Of a stretch of 7,733 nucleotides of DNA, positions 5,606-7,733 are shown piece after piece. This DNA comes from Firmicutes bacterium CAG:124. Lineage in GTDB: Bacteria; Bacillota; Clostridia; Oscillospirales; Oscillospiraceae. Positions within the stretch are counted from its first letter, which is position 1; each line of letters starts with the position of its first letter. The stretch lies in NCBI GenBank assembly GCA_000432135.1, contig HF990517.1, positions 1-7,733 on the forward strand, given 5' to 3'. The position numbers and the translations under genes are program-made. A model generated the notes under the pieces. The model did no database searches. It saw only the letters and a list, made by a program, of their open reading frames with translations, and had not been told where the DNA came from.

Positions 5606-6643
5606 ATGAAGGACGAGATCAAGCTGACAAAGCTTGCAAAATGCGCCGGGTGCGGCGCGAAGGTCGGCGCGGGCATTCTCGCGCAGCTGCTGGGCGATAT
5701 CCGTGTGCGGCAGGACGAAAATCTGCTCGTCGGATTCGACAAGAGCGACGATGCGTCGGTCTATAAGGTGTCGGACGAGCTTGCGCTCGTGCAGACGGTC
5801 GATTTCTTCCCACCCATCGCGGACAACCCGTATACCTTCGGCCAGATCGCAGCGACGAATGCGCTGTCTGACGTCTACGCCATGGGCGGTGAGCCGAAGC
5901 TCTGCCTCAACATCATGGCCGTGCCGGAGTCCATGCCGAAGGAAGCCGTGCATGACATTCTGCGCGGCGGCTATGACAAGGTCTATGAGGCGGGCGCGCT
6001 TATCACCGGCGGCCACTCGATCTATGACGACGAGCCGAAATACGGGCTGGCCGTGACCGGCTTTGTCCACCCGGACAAAGTCCTCACGAACTCCGGCGCG
6101 AAGCCCGGCGACGTGCTGTTTTTTACAAAGCCGCTTGGCATCGGCATTCTTACGACGGCGGAAAAGGCTGATCTTCTGTCCGAGGACGGCAAGGCGCTGG
6201 CCATCCGCCTGATGACGACGCTCAATAAATCCGCCCGCGACGTGATGGTGCAGTACCGCGTCCACGCCTGCACGGACGTGACCGGTTTCTCCTTCCTCGG
6301 CCACGCGTCCGAGATGGCGACTGGCAGCGATGTGCAGCTGGAAATCGACACGGCCGCAATTGACCTGATCGGCGAAGCGCTGGACTTTGCACGCATGGGT
6401 ATCCTGCCTGCCGGTATGTACCGCAACCGCACATTTGCCGAGCCGATGGTCGACGCGGGAGACACGGAGCTTGCCGTGCAGGACGTGCTCTACGACCCGC
6501 AGACGGCGGGCGGCCTGCTCATCGCCTGCGACCCGGCGGACGCGGACGCGCTGTTTGCCGCCCTGAAACCGGCAGTCCCCAGCGCGCAGCGCGTCGGCAC
6601 GGTGCAGCCCTACACGGGCGGCGCAAGAATCTATCTGAAATGA
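5606..6643 (+). CDS. selD: selenide, water dikinase (selenophosphate synthase)
   Basis: 345 residues, full length. SelD converts selenide, ATP and water to selenophosphate, AMP and phosphate, the selenium donor for selenoproteins, tRNA selenouridine and the selenium-dependent molybdenum cofactor. Catalytic Cys16 and Lys19 lie in CAGCGAK (13-19). The position is an ordinary TGC, not a selenocysteine TGA, and Ala18 stands where the Escherichia coli enzyme has a second, dispensable Cys. ATP and metal-binding motifs follow: DDASVYKV (48-55), TVDFFPPIADNPYTFG (64-79), NALSDVYAMGG (85-95), GGHSIYDDEPKYGL (135-148), DVTGFSFLGH (224-233) and YDPQTAGG (296-303). The ATG comes two bases after the yqeB stop, with GGGGGT upstream. 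Here its main customer is probably the YqeB/YqeC pathway; no selA, selB or selC is in view. Confidence 0.97.
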   Translation: MKDEIKLTKLAKCAGCGAKVGAGILAQLLGDIRVRQDENLLVGFDKSDDASVYKVSDELALVQTVDFFPPIADNPYTFGQIAATNALSDVYAMGGEPKLCLNIMAVPESMPKEAVHDILRGGYDKVYEAGALITGGHSIYDDEPKYGLAVTGFVHPDKVLTNSGAKPGDVLFFTKPLGIGILTTAEKADLLSEDGKALAIRLMTTLNKSARDVMVQYRVHACTDVTGFSFLGHASEMATGSDVQLEIDTAAIDLIGEALDFARMGILPAGMYRNRTFAEPMVDAGDTELAVQDVLYDPQTAGGLLIACDPADADALFAALKPAVPSAQRVGTVQPYTGGARIYLK

Positions 6644-6653
6644 GGCTGTTTGA

Positions 6654-7016
6654 ATGAACCGCTATATTTTGATTCCCGAGGACACCATCCGCGTCCTGCC
6701 GCCGGAGGACGGCGTGGAGGCGGCAGTCGAAGTTTTCTGCTCCCGTACAGTCATTTTTTTTGATATTTCACAAATACAGGATGTCTGCCTGATGCACAAC
6801 GTTTTATCGAACCGCGGGCGCGCCGATGCGCTCTGCTTCACGGCGGCGGACCGCCTGCTTGAGCGGGAACAGATGGTGCTCGTCCCCACGGACCGGGCCG
6901 ATTATGCGGCGTTTCTGGCCGGACTCCGGACATATGCGCCGAAAACGCTGGATTTTTCCAAAGAGGCAGATTATATCCCGGAGTCCTGCGACCACAACGG
7001 TCATCATCACGGATAA
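6654..7016 (+). CDS. uncharacterised 120-aa protein with Cys and a His-rich C-terminus, in the selenium operon
   Basis: I do not recognise this family. It starts 10 bp after selD at an ATG preceded by GAGG (6642-6645), so it is very likely co-transcribed. It is a soluble alpha/beta-looking protein with short hydrophobic strands (YILIP 4-8, VIFFDI 33-38, MVLVP 74-78) and no signal peptide or membrane segment. Cys residues lie at 29, 45, 61 and 112, and the tail CDHNGHHHG (112-120) could bind a metal ion. The first part could be a small regulator-like or sulfurtransferase-like fold. I see no match to the DUF3343 Se/S-carrier motif, which I considered. Position suggests a role in selenium or molybdenum cofactor handling, but that is only guilt by association. 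Confidence 0.8.
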   Translation: MNRYILIPEDTIRVLPPEDGVEAAVEVFCSRTVIFFDISQIQDVCLMHNVLSNRGRADALCFTAADRLLEREQMVLVPTDRADYAAFLAGLRTYAPKTLDFSKEADYIPESCDHNGHHHG

Positions 7017-7062
7017 AAACGAAAAAAGCCGCACATCCTGAAAGAAAAAGAGGAGGTGCAGC

Positions 7063-7209
7063 ATGAAAAAACGCGACAGAAAAGACCGTCCGGATCTCGT
7101 TCCGGAGATCTTTGCCCAGCAGCCCAGTCTTACCGACCCGCAGGGCAGCTGGACCGGCCTTCCGATGAACGAGCTTGACGTCCCGGTCCAGGACGCGGAC
7201 GATCTGTAA
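7063..7209 (+). CDS. small 48-aa conserved-looking protein with acidic QDADDL tail
   Basis: An ATG six bases after a perfect AGGAGG (7051-7056) opens 48 codons ending in TAA, directly before a strong terminator. The N-terminus is strongly basic (MKKRDRKDRP). The middle has PSLTDPQGSWTGLP and the end reads VPVQDADDL. The PxGSxTGxP plus PVQDADDL arrangement resembles small uncharacterised proteins I have seen in Clostridia, but I cannot name a function. It has no membrane segment, no Cys, and is probably largely unstructured. It is the last gene of the selD operon, 46 bp after the 120-aa gene. The ideal ribosome binding site and coding-like codon use make it a real gene rather than chance. Confidence 0.75.
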   Translation: MKKRDRKDRPDLVPEIFAQQPSLTDPQGSWTGLPMNELDVPVQDADDL

Positions 7210-7218
7210 CCGGCCAAA

Positions 7219-7262
7219 ACCGCCCTCCGTCATGTGCTGCATGACAGAGGGCGGTAATTTTT
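7219..7262 (+). terminator. strong intrinsic terminator of the selenium operon, probably bidirectional
   Basis: A 16-bp stem with a single mismatch (7219-7234 with 7240-7255) closes a TGCTG loop and is followed by AATTTTT (7256-7262). Read on the minus strand, the stem is followed by TTTT and lies 15 bp beyond the permease stop. It can therefore end the convergent permease transcript as well. Confidence 0.9.
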
Positions 7263-7269
7263 CAAGCGT

Positions 7270-7720
7270 TTATTCCGGCTTTTTGCTGTCGATGGTGTCC
7301 TCGGTCAGCGCGCCGACATCCTCCATCTTGACCTTTTTGGGCAGCGTCAGAGACAGGATCATGGAAATCACGAACACGCCCGCGACGGGGTTGCCTGCGA
7401 AAATGTCGCTCACGATCTTCGGCGTACCGGAGCCAGCGTCATCATGGCGGACAGGAACGTGAAGCTCAGGCCCATCACGACGGGCAGACGCGAACCGATG
7501 CGCCAGACGGGGTAGAGCTGGATGAGCGTGCCGATACCGGCGATGAGCATGGCGGCCTGAATGAGCAGCGCCGTGTCGATGGCGGTGAACGCCTCGCCGT
7601 TATACACGGCGACGCTGGCGATCAGCATGACGGGCGTGACGTTTGCCACGAACATGGCCAGCACGTGCTGCAGGCCGAAGGGGATGGCTTTGCCGACCAG
7701 AACTCTGCCGTCGAGCTTAG
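7270..7720 (-). pseudogene. NCS2 xanthine/uracil permease remnant with internal deletion and cut 5' end
   Basis: The upstream part (7720 down to 7410) encodes KLDGRVLVGKAIPFGLQHVL, then AMFVANVTP and on to VVMGLSFTFLSAMMTLA. This is the N-terminal region of NCS2 (NAT/uracil-xanthine) permeases with the conserved Gln-His of helix 1. It then runs to APVRRRS and a TGA at 7412-7410. The downstream part, in another frame, reads AGSGTPKIVSDIFAGNPVAG and continues to a membrane helix, LPKK and DSKKPE with a TAA at 7272-7270; this is the family's C-terminal end. Family members are about 450 residues, whereas only about 150 are left. Roughly 300 residues between helices 2-3 and the last helix are missing, with the junction near 7425-7440. 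Upstream, the frame runs straight into the mobile-element terminus and has no start codon before helix 1. Purine transport would suit the neighbouring hydroxylase maturation genes, but this copy cannot work. An assembly error is the alternative. Confidence 0.85.
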
Positions 7721-7733
7721 GGTGTATCTGAAA
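7717..7733. mobile_element. start of a second copy of the MITE/IS terminus, cut by the window end
   Basis: After TTAG (7717-7720, again fitting YTAR) the last 13 bases, GGTGTATCTGAAA, are identical to the first 13 of the 17-bp terminal repeat at 2158 and 2299-2315. Whether a short MITE or a full insertion sequence with a transposase follows cannot be seen. Confidence 0.75.

Noticed and set aside
5492..6304. 270-codon minus-strand ORF opposite yqeB/selD
   Set aside because: Antisense shadow; the plus strand encodes an unmistakable SelD here.
5606..6643. Possible selenocysteine in SelD
   Set aside because: The catalytic position is an ordinary TGC codon (Cys16) and no in-frame TGA occurs.
1..7733. 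CRISPR array, tRNA or rRNA genes
   Set aside because: No regularly spaced repeats, no tRNA-like cloverleaf with a TTCRANNC-type T-loop and no rRNA motifs were seen.

Overview
The window looks like chromosomal DNA from a GC-rich anaerobic member of the Clostridia, probably an Oscillospirales-type gut bacterium. This is inferred from the gene content (selenium-dependent molybdenum hydroxylase maturation genes, an AraC plus GH123-like pair, an NCS2 purine permease), from strong AGGAGG ribosome binding sites, and from GTG and TTG starts next to GC-rich codon use. No rRNA, tRNA or CRISPR is visible.

Layout. Positions 1-205 hold a more AT-rich end with a possible gene tail and a hairpin that may terminate transcription. 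From about 200 to 2150, on the minus strand, lie a GH123/DUF4091-like glycoside hydrolase and, upstream of it, only the last 65 codons or so of an AraC-family regulator. At 2154-2319 sits a 158-bp non-coding element with perfect 17-bp terminal inverted repeats, flanked by CTAG on both sides. Nearly the whole element is one long imperfect hairpin (MITE-like). The rest of the AraC gene does not continue on its far side, so the element marks a rearranged junction. The minus-strand pair modE-like regulator then tandem class II aldolase follows (2329-3999). A compact divergent regulatory region (4000-4122) separates it from a plus-strand operon: yqeC, yqeB, selD, an unrecognised 120-aa His-tailed protein and a 48-aa acidic-tailed protein, closed by a strong hairpin terminator (7219-7262). 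The window ends in a minus-strand NCS2 xanthine/uracil permease remnant. It has lost most of its middle and is out of frame. Its 5' end is cut by the same terminal repeat, of which the last 13 bases of the window are the start.

How the genes work together. SelD makes selenophosphate. YqeC and YqeB are accessory proteins for selenium-dependent molybdenum hydroxylases (xanthine dehydrogenase or purine hydroxylase type), in which a labile selenium sits on the molybdenum cofactor. A ModE-type regulator without a molybdate-binding domain, next to a purine-type permease, fits a purine-catabolism or molybdo-seleno enzyme locus. The hydroxylase structural subunits are not in the window.

Most noteworthy: the long-hairpin MITE whose ends bracket the whole selenium/molybdenum block; a 26-bp dyad covering both divergent -35 boxes; an apparently leaderless modE-like mRNA; and two small uncharacterised proteins riding in the selenium operon.
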